The position numbers were made by a program, and so were the translations under genes. 64,000 nucleotides of DNA from Adlercreutzia wanghongyangiae. Lineage in GTDB: Bacteria; Actinomycetota; Coriobacteriia; Coriobacteriales; Eggerthellaceae. Location: assembly GCF_035989245.1 (NCBI RefSeq), contig NZ_JAYMFF010000018.1, positions 54,902 through 118,901 on the forward strand, written 5' to 3'. Positions within the stretch are counted from its first letter, which is position 1. Every line of letters starts with the position of its first letter. Shown here one piece after another: positions 40,562-48,101 of the stretch. A model generated the notes under the pieces. The model made no database searches. It was not told the DNA's origin and saw only the letters and a list, made by a program, of their open reading frames with translations.

Positions 40562-40590
40562 GAAAGACCCGTGTATTGCGGGTCTTTCTT
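40562..40590 (+). terminator. Terminator (likely bidirectional)
   Basis: GAAAGACCCG pairs with CGGGTCTTTC across TGTATTG, then TTATT. It lies between the repeat and the rpmE promoter and probably ends desulfoferrodoxin transcription. Confidence 0.85.
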
Positions 40591-40591
40591 A

Positions 40592-40619
40592 TTGCATTAT
40601 GGGGAATTGGTGCTAATAT
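40592..40619 (+). promoter_or_regulatory. Promoter of rpmE
   Basis: TTGCAT at 40592-40597 and TAATAT at 40614-40619 are 16 bp apart. Confidence 0.8.
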
Positions 40620-40635
40620 AAACAAGCTTGTCTCT

Positions 40636-40686
40636 GGCTTGGTCGGAAACCAAGCCACATTCGGAATCCTTGGTCGGAAACCAAGG
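40636..40686 (+). promoter_or_regulatory. Twin identical hairpins in the rpmE leader
   Basis: The leader holds two stem-loops of the same sequence: CTTGGT-CGGAA-ACCAAG within 40636-40656 and again within 40668-40686, ending 16 bases before the ATG. They are a candidate autoregulatory or zinc-response RNA element. Confidence 0.65.
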
Positions 40687-40702
40687 GAAGATAGGAGAAC
40701 CC

Positions 40703-41173
40703 ATGAAGCAAGGAATTCATCCGGAGTACGTGGACTGCGTTGTGAAGTGCAGCTGCGGCAACACCTTCACCACCCGCTCCACCAAGCCCGAGCTGAAGAT
40801 CGACATCTGCAATGCGTGCCATCCCTTCTACACCGGCACCCAGAAGCTGATCGACACCGGCGGACGCGTGCAGCGCTTTGCCGACCGCTTCGGCGCCGCC
40901 AAGGACGTCGTTGCCGAGCGCGAGGCCGCTCGCAAGGCCGAGCGTGCCGCTCAGATCGCCGAGCGCGAGGCCGCCAAGAAGGCCGAGCGCGAGGCCAAGG
41001 CCGCTGCTAAGGCCGAGCGTGCTGCCGCCTACGCCGCCAAGGCCGCCGAGGAGGCCGTCCGCGCCGAGGCCGTGGCCGAGGTTCAGGCCGCCGACGACGC
41101 TGCTGCCGAGGCCACTGCTGAGGAGGCTCCCGGCGTGGAGCTGACCGAGGCCGAGGTGGAGGCCGCCGAGTAG
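40703..41173 (+). CDS. rpmE: Ribosomal protein L31 with long Ala/Glu/Lys-rich extension
   Basis: Residues 1 to about 68 are bL31 of the zinc-binding (C+) type: MKQGIHPEY, CSCGNTF and CNACHPFYTGTQK give the four metal cysteines. About 88 further residues are a charged Ala/Lys/Glu-rich helix (AEREAARKAERAAQIAE and similar), ending in an acidic tail. Normal L31 is near 70 residues, so the protein is more than twice that. ATG 40703 follows AGGAG. Confidence 0.95.
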   Translation: MKQGIHPEYVDCVVKCSCGNTFTTRSTKPELKIDICNACHPFYTGTQKLIDTGGRVQRFADRFGAAKDVVAEREAARKAERAAQIAEREAAKKAEREAKAAAKAERAAAYAAKAAEEAVRAEAVAEVQAADDAAAEATAEEAPGVELTEAEVEAAE

Positions 41174-41194
41174 CCTTGCTTCGCTGCACCTGAA

Positions 41195-41227
41195 AGCCCG
41201 CTGCATTCGAGCAGCGGGCTTTTTTTG
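41195..41227 (+). terminator. Terminator of rpmE
   Basis: AGCCCGCTGC pairs with GCAGCGGGCT across ATTCGA, followed by a run of T. Confidence 0.95.
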
Positions 41228-41238
41228 TTTCCGAGCTT

Positions 41239-41476
41239 CGTAGGGGCGGCCTTCAGGCCGCCCTCGGCAGGAGGGTTATCCCGTAGGGGCGGCCTTTAGG
41301 CCGCCCGCTCGGGCGTTGATGGTAACGGGCGGGCTGAAGCCCGCCCCTACGGTGTGGGCGGCAACGGGCGGGCTGAAGCCCGCCCCTGCGGGGGACCGGC
41401 GACGATGGGCGGGCTGAAGGCCCGCCCCTGCGGGGGACCGGCGGCGATGGGCGGGCTGAAGGCCCGCCCCTGCGGG
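41239..41476. repeat. REP-type array of six palindromes upstream of glnA
   Basis: Six copies of GTAGGGGCGGCCTTCAGGCC or GGGCGGGCTGAAGCCCGCCC type follow one another between rpmE and glnA, some in tandem with CCTGCGGGGGACCGGCG spacers. Confidence 0.9.
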
Positions 41477-41497
41477 GCCGACGGGCGGGGTTTCGTT

Positions 41498-41544
41498 GCG
41501 GGAACGTAAATTTCCCCGGGGTCGGGAATGGCGCGAACTATAAT
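41498..41544 (+). promoter_or_regulatory. glnA promoter region
   Basis: TATAAT at 41539-41544 is a perfect -10 and lies inside the open frame upstream of GTG 41579, which supports that later start. No clear -35 exists. An imperfect inverted repeat, GGGAA ... TTCCC (41498-41514), precedes it and could bind a nitrogen regulator. Confidence 0.55.
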
Positions 41545-41578
41545 GGGCGCGGTAAGCGAACGAGACGAGGGAGCAGAC

Positions 41579-42922
41579 GTGGTACACAACCCGGAGCAAG
41601 ATTTCGTACTGAAGACCATCGAGAGCCGCGACGTGCACTTCGTGCGTTTCTGGTTCACCGATGTGCTGGGGAATATGAAGTCGTTCGCCGTGGTTCCCGG
41701 CGAGCTGGAAGCGGCCTTCGAAGACGGCATGGGCTTCGATGGCAGCTGCATCGAGGGCTTTGCGGCGGCCAGCGAGTCGGATATGCTGGCCTTTCCCGAT
41801 CCCTCAACGTTCCAGGTGCTGCCCTGGCGCCCGCAATCGAATGCCGTGGCTCGCATGATCTGCGCCATCCGCACGCCCGAGGGCGATCCTTACGAGGGCG
41901 ACCCGCGCCACGTGCTGGAGCGCATGGTGCGCAAGGCGTCGGAGCTCGGCTACTCCTTTATCGTGGGGCCCGAGTTGGAGTACTTCTACTTCAAGGACGC
42001 CCAGGGCACCGACGTGCTCGACCACGGCAGCTACTTCGACCTCACCTCGCTGGATTCAGCCTCCGACTTGCGGCGCGATACGGTGCTCACCTTGGAGAAG
42101 ATGGGCATTCCCGTGGAGTACTCGCACCACGAGAAAGGCCCTTCCCAGCACGAGATTGACCTGCGCTACGCCGATGCGCTGTCTATGGCCGATGCGGTGA
42201 TGACCTACAAGCAGGTGGTGAAGGAAATAGCCATGAAGCACGGGGTATACGCCTCGTTCATGCCCAAGCCCATGGCTGACGCGCCCGGCAGCGGCATGCA
42301 TGTGCACCAGAGCCTCATCGACCTGGACGGCAACAACGTGTTCTTCGATGCGGACGATCCGTCGGGCTACAACCTGTCGGCCACGGCGAAGAGCTACATC
42401 GCGGGGCTGCTGAAATACGCCCCGGAGTTCACCTTGGTGACGAATCAGTACGTGAACTCCTACAAGCGCCTGCAGCCGGGAGGGGAAGCGCCCACGTGCG
42501 TGAGCTGGGGCGCTCGCAACCGGTCGACGCTGGTGCGCATTCCCGGCTACCGCCCCCACAGCGAGTCGGCGTGCCGGGTGGAGCTGCGCAGCCCCGATCC
42601 GGCAGCGAACCCCTATCTGGCCTTCGCGGTGATGCTGGCCGCGGGCCTGGCGGGCATCGAGGAGGGGCTGGAGCTGATGCCCCCGGTAGATGACGGGGCC
42701 CCCCTGGGCTGCAGCCGCCACGAGCATCGCGCCCGCGGCGTGCTGCCGCTGCCCGCGACGCTGGGGGAGGCGGTGGAGCTGTTCGCTGAGAGCCGTCTGA
42801 TGCGCGAGACGCTGGGCGAGCACATCCACGACTACCTGGTGCGCACCAAGCGCGCGGAGTGGGACGCGTACCAGGGCATTGTGACGCCCTGGGAGCTGAA
42901 GCGCGATTTGGCGGTGTTGTAG
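41579..42922 (+). CDS. glnA: Glutamine synthetase type I
   Basis: Makes glutamine from glutamate, ammonia and ATP. The 447-residue protein has VRFWFTDVLGNMKSF, MGFDGSCIEGF, GPELEYFYF, GSGMHVHQSL, TNQYVNSYKRLQPGGEAP, the ATP site RNRSTLVRIP and RVELRSPDPAANPYLAFAVMLAAGL. The C-terminal region lacks the NLYDLP adenylylation loop, as in GSI-alpha enzymes. GTG 41579 is chosen by GAGGGAG and by the -10 at 41539. The next gene starts at the base after the stop. Confidence 0.95.
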   Translation: MVHNPEQDFVLKTIESRDVHFVRFWFTDVLGNMKSFAVVPGELEAAFEDGMGFDGSCIEGFAAASESDMLAFPDPSTFQVLPWRPQSNAVARMICAIRTPEGDPYEGDPRHVLERMVRKASELGYSFIVGPELEYFYFKDAQGTDVLDHGSYFDLTSLDSASDLRRDTVLTLEKMGIPVEYSHHEKGPSQHEIDLRYADALSMADAVMTYKQVVKEIAMKHGVYASFMPKPMADAPGSGMHVHQSLIDLDGNNVFFDADDPSGYNLSATAKSYIAGLLKYAPEFTLVTNQYVNSYKRLQPGGEAPTCVSWGARNRSTLVRIPGYRPHSESACRVELRSPDPAANPYLAFAVMLAAGLAGIEEGLELMPPVDDGAPLGCSRHEHRARGVLPLPATLGEAVELFAESRLMRETLGEHIHDYLVRTKRAEWDAYQGIVTPWELKRDLAVL

Positions 42923-43597
42923 ATGCAGCGTAAGACCGTTATCTTCATTGCCGACAGCTTGGATAACGCCCACAAGTTCCAGCAGGTGCTCTCAAAGCTT
43001 GATGTGGATGTGGCTGCCGGCTCGTCGGCGCAGTTCAAGAAGCTGCTCGCGGCGCATCCGACCCACGACCTGGTAATCTACGAGGCCCGCGATGCGGCGG
43101 CCACCCCGCTGTCCGCCGTGGAGTCCGCGTTGGCCGAGGAAGGCACGGGCGCCATGCTGGTCATTGTGAACGACGATCAGCTGGCCGAGTTCCGCCTGCC
43201 GGTGTCGTGCAAGGCCGATTTCGTGGTGCACGGCGCCTCGGCGGCCGAGTGCGCCCAGCGCATCCGCCAGCTGCTGTGGCCTGGAAACGAGGGGTCGTCA
43301 GGCGACTACATTGTGGTGGACAACATGACGGTGAACCTCGCCACCTACCAGGTGAAGGTGGGCGGCGAGCCGGTGGATCTTACCTATTTGGAATATGCGC
43401 TGCTGTCGTTTTTAGTCACGCATCCGGGGCGCACCTATTCCCGCGACGCGCTGCTGCGCCGGGTATGGGGCTTCGACTACTACGGTGGCAGCCGTACGGT
43501 GGACGTGCACGTGCGGCGTGTGCGCGCAAAGCTGGGCCCCGAGTTGGCCCAGCGTCTGGAAACCGTGCGCGGTGTCGGCTATTTGTGGAACATGTAG
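42923..43597 (+). CDS. Orphan OmpR-type regulator, GlnR-like
   Basis: A 224-residue DNA-binding protein with an N-terminal receiver-like domain (1-115) and a C-terminal OmpR winged helix (DYIVVDNMTVNLATYQV, SFLVTHPGRTYSRDALLRRVWGFDYYGGSRTVDVHVRRVRAKLG). The phosphorylation Asp is missing: the expected position reads VIYEARD, with Glu54. This matches actinobacterial GlnR, an unphosphorylated OmpR-type nitrogen regulator. It starts directly at the end of glnA and no kinase gene is near. Target assignment is inference from position. Confidence 0.85.
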   Translation: MQRKTVIFIADSLDNAHKFQQVLSKLDVDVAAGSSAQFKKLLAAHPTHDLVIYEARDAAATPLSAVESALAEEGTGAMLVIVNDDQLAEFRLPVSCKADFVVHGASAAECAQRIRQLLWPGNEGSSGDYIVVDNMTVNLATYQVKVGGEPVDLTYLEYALLSFLVTHPGRTYSRDALLRRVWGFDYYGGSRTVDVHVRRVRAKLGPELAQRLETVRGVGYLWNM

Positions 43598-43610
43598 GGC
43601 ATCACGTTGT

Positions 43611-43756
43611 TCGTAGGGGCGGCCTTCAGGCCGCCCTTTTTGGTGCGGGAAACGGGCGGGCTGAAGCCCGCCCCTACGGAATGGATCGGAGCGAGGGGCT
43701 GAAGCCCGCCCCTGCGAATGGGTCGGGACGGGCGGGCTGAAGCCCGCCCCTACGGG
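43611..43756. repeat. REP-type array after the GlnR-like gene
   Basis: Four palindromes lie between two convergent genes. The first, GGGCGGCC-TTCA-GGCCGCCC at 43617-43636 followed by TTTTT, can serve as a Rho-independent terminator for the glnA operon. Confidence 0.85.
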
Positions 43757-43770
43757 TGCGTTCGGGGAGG

Positions 43771-46398
43771 CTAGTGCGCTTCGGCCCAGGTGGGACCCCA
43801 GCTGACATCTACCAGCAGGGGCACGCGCAGCTGCGCCACGTTCTCCATCACCTCGCGCACCATGGCCGACAGGCGCTCCACCTCGTCGATGGGCACCGAG
43901 AAGTCCAGTTCGTCGTGCACCTGGATCATCAGCTGGGCGCGGAAGCCCTCGGCGAGCAGGCGGCGTTGTACCTCGTTCATGGCCATCTTGATGATGTCGG
44001 CCGCCGTGCCCTGCATGGGGTGGTTCATGGCGGTGCGCTCGCCGAAGCCGCGCTGCTGGCCGTTGGAGCTGCGCAGCTCGGGAATATGGCGTTTGCGGCC
44101 GAACATCGTGGTGGCGAAACCGCGTTCCTTGGCCTCGGCCACGGTGTTGTCCAGGTAAGAGCGCACGCCGGGGTACACCTCAAAGTAGCGGTCGATCATC
44201 TCCTTGGCCTCCGCCATGGGAATTTCCAGCGTCTGCGACAGCCCGTAGGCCTGCTGGCCGTACACGATGCCGAAGTTCACCGCCTTGGCCCGACTGCGCA
44301 GTTGCGACGTCACCTCCTCGGGTGCTACGCCGAAGACGCGGGCAGCTGTGGAGGTGTGCAGGTCGGCGCCCGAATTGAAGGCGGCCACCAAGTGCTCGTC
44401 GGCCGAGAGGTGCGCCAGCAGGCGCAGCTCGATCTGCGAGTAGTCGGCCGACAGGAACAGCTCGCCCTCGCGCAAAGGAACGAAGCAGCTGCGAATCTGG
44501 CGCCCGAAATCGGTGCGCACGGGAATGTTCTGCAGGTTCGGATCGGACGACGACAGGCGTCCGGTGGTGGTCACCGTCTCGTTGAACTGGGTGTGCACGC
44601 GGCCGTCGAGGGCGCGCATGCGCGGCAGGGCGTCGATGTAGGTGGTCTTGATCTTCGAGAACTCGCGGTAGCGCAGGATGAGCGCCGGCAGCGGGTGGAT
44701 GGCCGACAGCTCGGTGAGCACCTTTGCGTCGGTGGAATAGCCGCGCTGGTTCTTCTTCTTGGCCGGCAGCTGCAGCACCTCGAACAGGATATGGGCCAGC
44801 TGCTTGGGGCTGCTCAGGTTGAAGGGCTCGCCCGCCAGCTCGTGAATCTGGGCTGTCAGCTCGTCTACCTCGGCCTGGGCCTTGGCGCCCAGCTCCTCCA
44901 GCAGCGGCACGTCGATGGCCGCGCCCACGCGCTCCATGCAGGCGAGCACGCCCACGAGCGGCAGGTCGATGTCGGCGTAGGCATCCCAGGTGCCGTCCTT
45001 TCTCAGCGCCTCCTCCATCAGGCTCCTCAGCAGTCGCGCCGCCGTAGCGCGCAAGGCCGCTCGCTCGGCGTCGCTTTCCGCGGTCGGCAGGGTGGCGCCG
45101 GCGATCGTCTCCATCAGCGAGTCGTAGGTGTAGGAACTGGTGGACGAGTTCAGCACGTAGCCGGCCACGCCCAGGTCGAATCCGCGGCTGGCCAGCACCT
45201 CGGCGTCGCTTAAGCGCGCGGGCTCGGCGGTGTCGGCCGGGTACACGCGGTGCAGGTCGGCCTTCACGTCCAGGGCGCAGAAGATGCCGTCGCGCACGAT
45301 GGCGGCGAACAGGTCCAGGGCCTCGTCGCCTTCGGCGATCACGGTGGCCTGGTCGGTGACGAAGGCCGCGGTGGCCCCCTCGTTGAACAGCGACACCTGC
45401 TCGGGATCGACGAAGGCCACGCCGATGGTCTCGCCGGCGGCGCAGGCCCGGGTCACCTCGGCGGCTCCCGCGTCGCCCCGCACTTCGTCGGCCAGCGTCA
45501 GGTCGACCTCGCGGGAGGCGGGCTCCACGTTAATGAGGGACAGCACGCGGGCAAGCGGGCTTGCCAGTTGGTACTTTCCGAAGGCCTCCTCCACGTCGGC
45601 GGCGTCGAAGGCGGGGAAGGCGGCGCTTTCCAGGTCGACGGGGAAGTCGAGGTCGCGCACGATGGTGGCGATCTCGCGCGAGAGGAAGGCCATGTCGCGG
45701 TTGTTCTCCAGATTCTCGCGCTGCTTGCCCTTCAGCTCGTCGATATGCTCGTAGATGCCCTCCATGGAGCCGTAGGCTTGCAGCAGCTTCGTGGCAGTTT
45801 TGGGGCCGATGCCCGGCACGCCGGGAATGTTGTCGGAGGAGTCGCCCATCAGGCCCAAAAAGTCGATGAACTGCTCGGGTGTCACGCCGTAGCGCTCCAC
45901 CACCTCGGCCGGTCCGTTCACCGTGATGTCGGTGATGCCCTTCTTGGTGGTCACGATGCGCGTGAGGTCGCTCGCCAGCTGGTAGGCGTCCTTGTCGCCG
46001 GTGACCAGCAGAGTCTCGAACCCCAGGGCCTCGTCGCGGGCGGCGATGGTGCCCAAAATGTCGTCGCCCTCCCAGCCCGGCACCTTCACCACCGGCACGG
46101 CCATGGCCGCAAGCAGCTCCTCGATGACGGGGAACTGCACGCGCAGCTCGTTGTCCATGGGCGGGCGCTGGGCCTTGTACTGCTGCAGCGCCTCGATGCG
46201 GTGCACGGGCTTGCCGGCGTCGAAGGCGCACACCACCGCATCGGGGGCGGCGATCTCGATGAACTTGCAGAACATCGACAGGAAGCCGAACACGGCGTTG
46301 GTGGGGGTGCCGTCCTGGGCGGTCATGGGTGTTTGCACCGCATGGTAGGCTCGGTGCATCAGCGAGTTGCCGTCAATTACCGCGATCTTCTTCGACAT
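43771..46398 (-). CDS. polA: DNA polymerase I
   Basis: Repair and Okazaki-fragment polymerase, 875 residues. The 5'-3' exonuclease (1-290) has AVIDGNSLMHRAYHA, GDDILGTIA, VTGDKDAYQL and GDSSDNIPGVPGIG. The middle domain (about 310-470) lacks a recognisable DxE proofreading triad and is probably inactive. Polymerase motifs are DYSQIELRLLAH (A), RSRAKAVNFGIVYG (B) and IQVHDELDFS (C). It is transcribed against the glnA operon. Confidence 0.97.
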   Translation of the reverse strand: MSKKIAVIDGNSLMHRAYHAVQTPMTAQDGTPTNAVFGFLSMFCKFIEIAAPDAVVCAFDAGKPVHRIEALQQYKAQRPPMDNELRVQFPVIEELLAAMAVPVVKVPGWEGDDILGTIAARDEALGFETLLVTGDKDAYQLASDLTRIVTTKKGITDITVNGPAEVVERYGVTPEQFIDFLGLMGDSSDNIPGVPGIGPKTATKLLQAYGSMEGIYEHIDELKGKQRENLENNRDMAFLSREIATIVRDLDFPVDLESAAFPAFDAADVEEAFGKYQLASPLARVLSLINVEPASREVDLTLADEVRGDAGAAEVTRACAAGETIGVAFVDPEQVSLFNEGATAAFVTDQATVIAEGDEALDLFAAIVRDGIFCALDVKADLHRVYPADTAEPARLSDAEVLASRGFDLGVAGYVLNSSTSSYTYDSLMETIAGATLPTAESDAERAALRATAARLLRSLMEEALRKDGTWDAYADIDLPLVGVLACMERVGAAIDVPLLEELGAKAQAEVDELTAQIHELAGEPFNLSSPKQLAHILFEVLQLPAKKKNQRGYSTDAKVLTELSAIHPLPALILRYREFSKIKTTYIDALPRMRALDGRVHTQFNETVTTTGRLSSSDPNLQNIPVRTDFGRQIRSCFVPLREGELFLSADYSQIELRLLAHLSADEHLVAAFNSGADLHTSTAARVFGVAPEEVTSQLRSRAKAVNFGIVYGQQAYGLSQTLEIPMAEAKEMIDRYFEVYPGVRSYLDNTVAEAKERGFATTMFGRKRHIPELRSSNGQQRGFGERTAMNHPMQGTAADIIKMAMNEVQRRLLAEGFRAQLMIQVHDELDFSVPIDEVERLSAMVREVMENVAQLRVPLLVDVSWGPTWAEAH

Positions 46399-46525
46399 GG
46401 ATGATCCCTTCGATGGTTTTCGTGGGGATCAGTATAGCCCAAGGGCGCCCCGTATCATTTTCCCCACACGTATCTTCCGTTATCGAGCGGGTAGGGGAGG
46501 GAGGGCTTGCGGCGACGACGCGAGG

Positions 46526-46722
46526 CGGGCGGGCTAAAGCCCGCCCCTACGAGGCCGGGGGGCAAAGCGCGGGGGGCAAAGCGCGGGGGCAAAGCGCGGG
46601 GGGGGGCGACGCGGGGGGGGCAAAGCGCGGGGGCGACGCGGGGGCAAAGCGCGGGGGGGGGCGACGCGGGGGGTGCCGGGATTGGTGGCGCGTCTCCGTA
46701 GGGGCGGCCTTCAGGCCGCCCG
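46526..46722. repeat. Two REP copies flanking a G-tract tandem array
   Basis: REP palindromes at 46526-46553 and 46697-46722 enclose a degenerate tandem of GCAAAGCGCGGGGG and GCGACGCGGGGG units (46556-46674) with many runs of five to nine G on the plus strand. It is the gap between polA and the second LuxR gene; no gene is present. Confidence 0.85.
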
Positions 46723-46746
46723 CCATGCCCCGCGGGTGCTCGGAGG

Positions 46747-47709
46747 CTACACCGTTTTCCAGAAGTCTTGGATGAGTTCCTGGCGGTTGGCGTGACCCGT
46801 TTTCTGCAGAATGTTGTGCACGTGCACCTTCACGGTGGAGGGTGCCAGCGACATGGACGAGGCGATATTCTGGTTGTCCTTGTCGCGCAGGATGTAGTCG
46901 AGCACCTCCTGCTCGCGGTGGGTGAGCTGGTGGCGGCTCGCGTACACCATGAGGTCGGCGGCGGTCTGGCGATGGCGGCTCGTGTCGTCCATGACGGGCG
47001 CAGTGTGCGAGTGGATGGACAGCTGGCGCAGTGCGAAATGCCCCATCATGGCCGCACACACCAGCATGAGCAGGTTCTCGCAGTAGTTGCGCTCGGCCGA
47101 CAGGACGAACGGCCCTACCTGGATGGCGTCCACCGACCAGACCAGGAAGAACAGCACGTCCTCCAGGATCATGAGCAGCCCCATCACGCCGATGACCAGG
47201 CAGTGCATCCGGTAGCGGCCCAGGCGCTGGCGCTCCACCGAATCTTGGGTGCGCAGGTAGTGCACCAGCCCGTAGACGAGGATCCACGCCAGGAAGGCGG
47301 CGCGGCAGTTGTAGTACAGGAAGCGCAGCAGCAGACTGTCGCCCGACACCGCCAGCAGGATGCAGGACGCCGCCACGAAGACGGCGATAGGGGCGATTCG
47401 AATCGCGCGCCGGCGCTCGCCGATGTACTCGCACACCATCATCCAGAAGGCGCCCAGAAAACCGGTGCCGGTGGCCATGGTGAGAAACGAGCGCAGGAAG
47501 TAGTAGTCGGCGCCCAGATCGATGAAGGAGCGGGCCGCGAAGTCATCCTGCAGGATGGAGGCCACATCGAGGAAGTAGAACAGAAAGCCGAGGGACGCGT
47601 AGAACATGATCTTCTGCCGCGAGACGAGGAATGCCGAGAGGCAGACGGCCGAGGTAAGCACGGAAACGAGAATGACCAGAAGGGTTTCGTAGAACAGCGT
47701 CAGTCCCAT
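46747..47709 (-). CDS. Membrane-bound LuxR family regulator (7-TM type)
   Basis: A 320-residue protein with about seven hydrophobic helices (residues about 5-225) and a LuxR HTH at the C-terminus (LTHREQEVLDYILRDKDNQNIASSMSLAPSTVKVHVHNILQKTG). No receiver domain. It is divergent from arcA and likely senses a signal at the membrane and controls the arginine deiminase genes; this is inference from position. Confidence 0.88.
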   Translation of the reverse strand: MGLTLFYETLLVILVSVLTSAVCLSAFLVSRQKIMFYASLGFLFYFLDVASILQDDFAARSFIDLGADYYFLRSFLTMATGTGFLGAFWMMVCEYIGERRRAIRIAPIAVFVAASCILLAVSGDSLLLRFLYYNCRAAFLAWILVYGLVHYLRTQDSVERQRLGRYRMHCLVIGVMGLLMILEDVLFFLVWSVDAIQVGPFVLSAERNYCENLLMLVCAAMMGHFALRQLSIHSHTAPVMDDTSRHRQTAADLMVYASRHQLTHREQEVLDYILRDKDNQNIASSMSLAPSTVKVHVHNILQKTGHANRQELIQDFWKTV

Positions 47710-47810
47710 GGACTTATCTCTCCCGCCTCATGTAAAAAAATCTACCAGCCGCCGCCCATTATAGACCAATGGAACGATTTGGGAACGAAATTTCGCGGCT
47801 TCTTGAGCGC

Positions 47811-47861
47811 TTGACAGTTTATCGATGCCGATTCGCATAATTTTTCTTGACGATAAGTCAA
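47811..47861 (+). promoter_or_regulatory. Regulatory region between the LuxR gene and arcA
   Basis: TTGACA at 47811-47816 with CATAAT at 47836-47841 (19-bp spacing) is a possible promoter toward arcA. TTGACGATAAGTCAA at 47847-47861 is a perfect palindrome with a 5-bp spacer, a candidate operator. AGTTTAG occurs at 47907-47913 and again at 47961-47967. The segment is clearly AT-richer than its surroundings. Confidence 0.5.
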
Positions 47862-48012
47862 TAAAATGTTAGCGAAAAAATCCTATCTGATCTCGTGTTT
47901 ACCTCAAGTTTAGAGGGCGCCTTTTTCCGGTAGGCGCAACTTAAACCTCCTCCTACACCCAGTTTAGACCTATCGCCTCGCGCACCCATGCTCCACATTG
48001 GGCTCATGGAAG

Positions 48013-48086
48013 CATCGCATGGACGTGCGATGGGCCGTGGAGGGAAACCACGGCAGCCGGCACACGACGGGCGCCATGGTGGCGCC
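48013..48086 (+). promoter_or_regulatory. Three-hairpin leader of arcA
   Basis: Three successive short stems lie in the arcA leader: CATCGCA/TGCGATG (48013-48032), CCGTGG/CCACGG (48035-48053) and GGCGCC/GGCGCC (48070-48086). The last ends 15 bases before the ATG. Confidence 0.55.
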
Positions 48087-48101
48087 AGATCGGAGAGCTT
48101 T

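Noticed and set aside
41239..41476. Riboswitch or glutamine RNA upstream of glnA
   Set aside because: The structure is explained by six REP palindromes; no known riboswitch core was recognised and the glnA -10 lies after the array.
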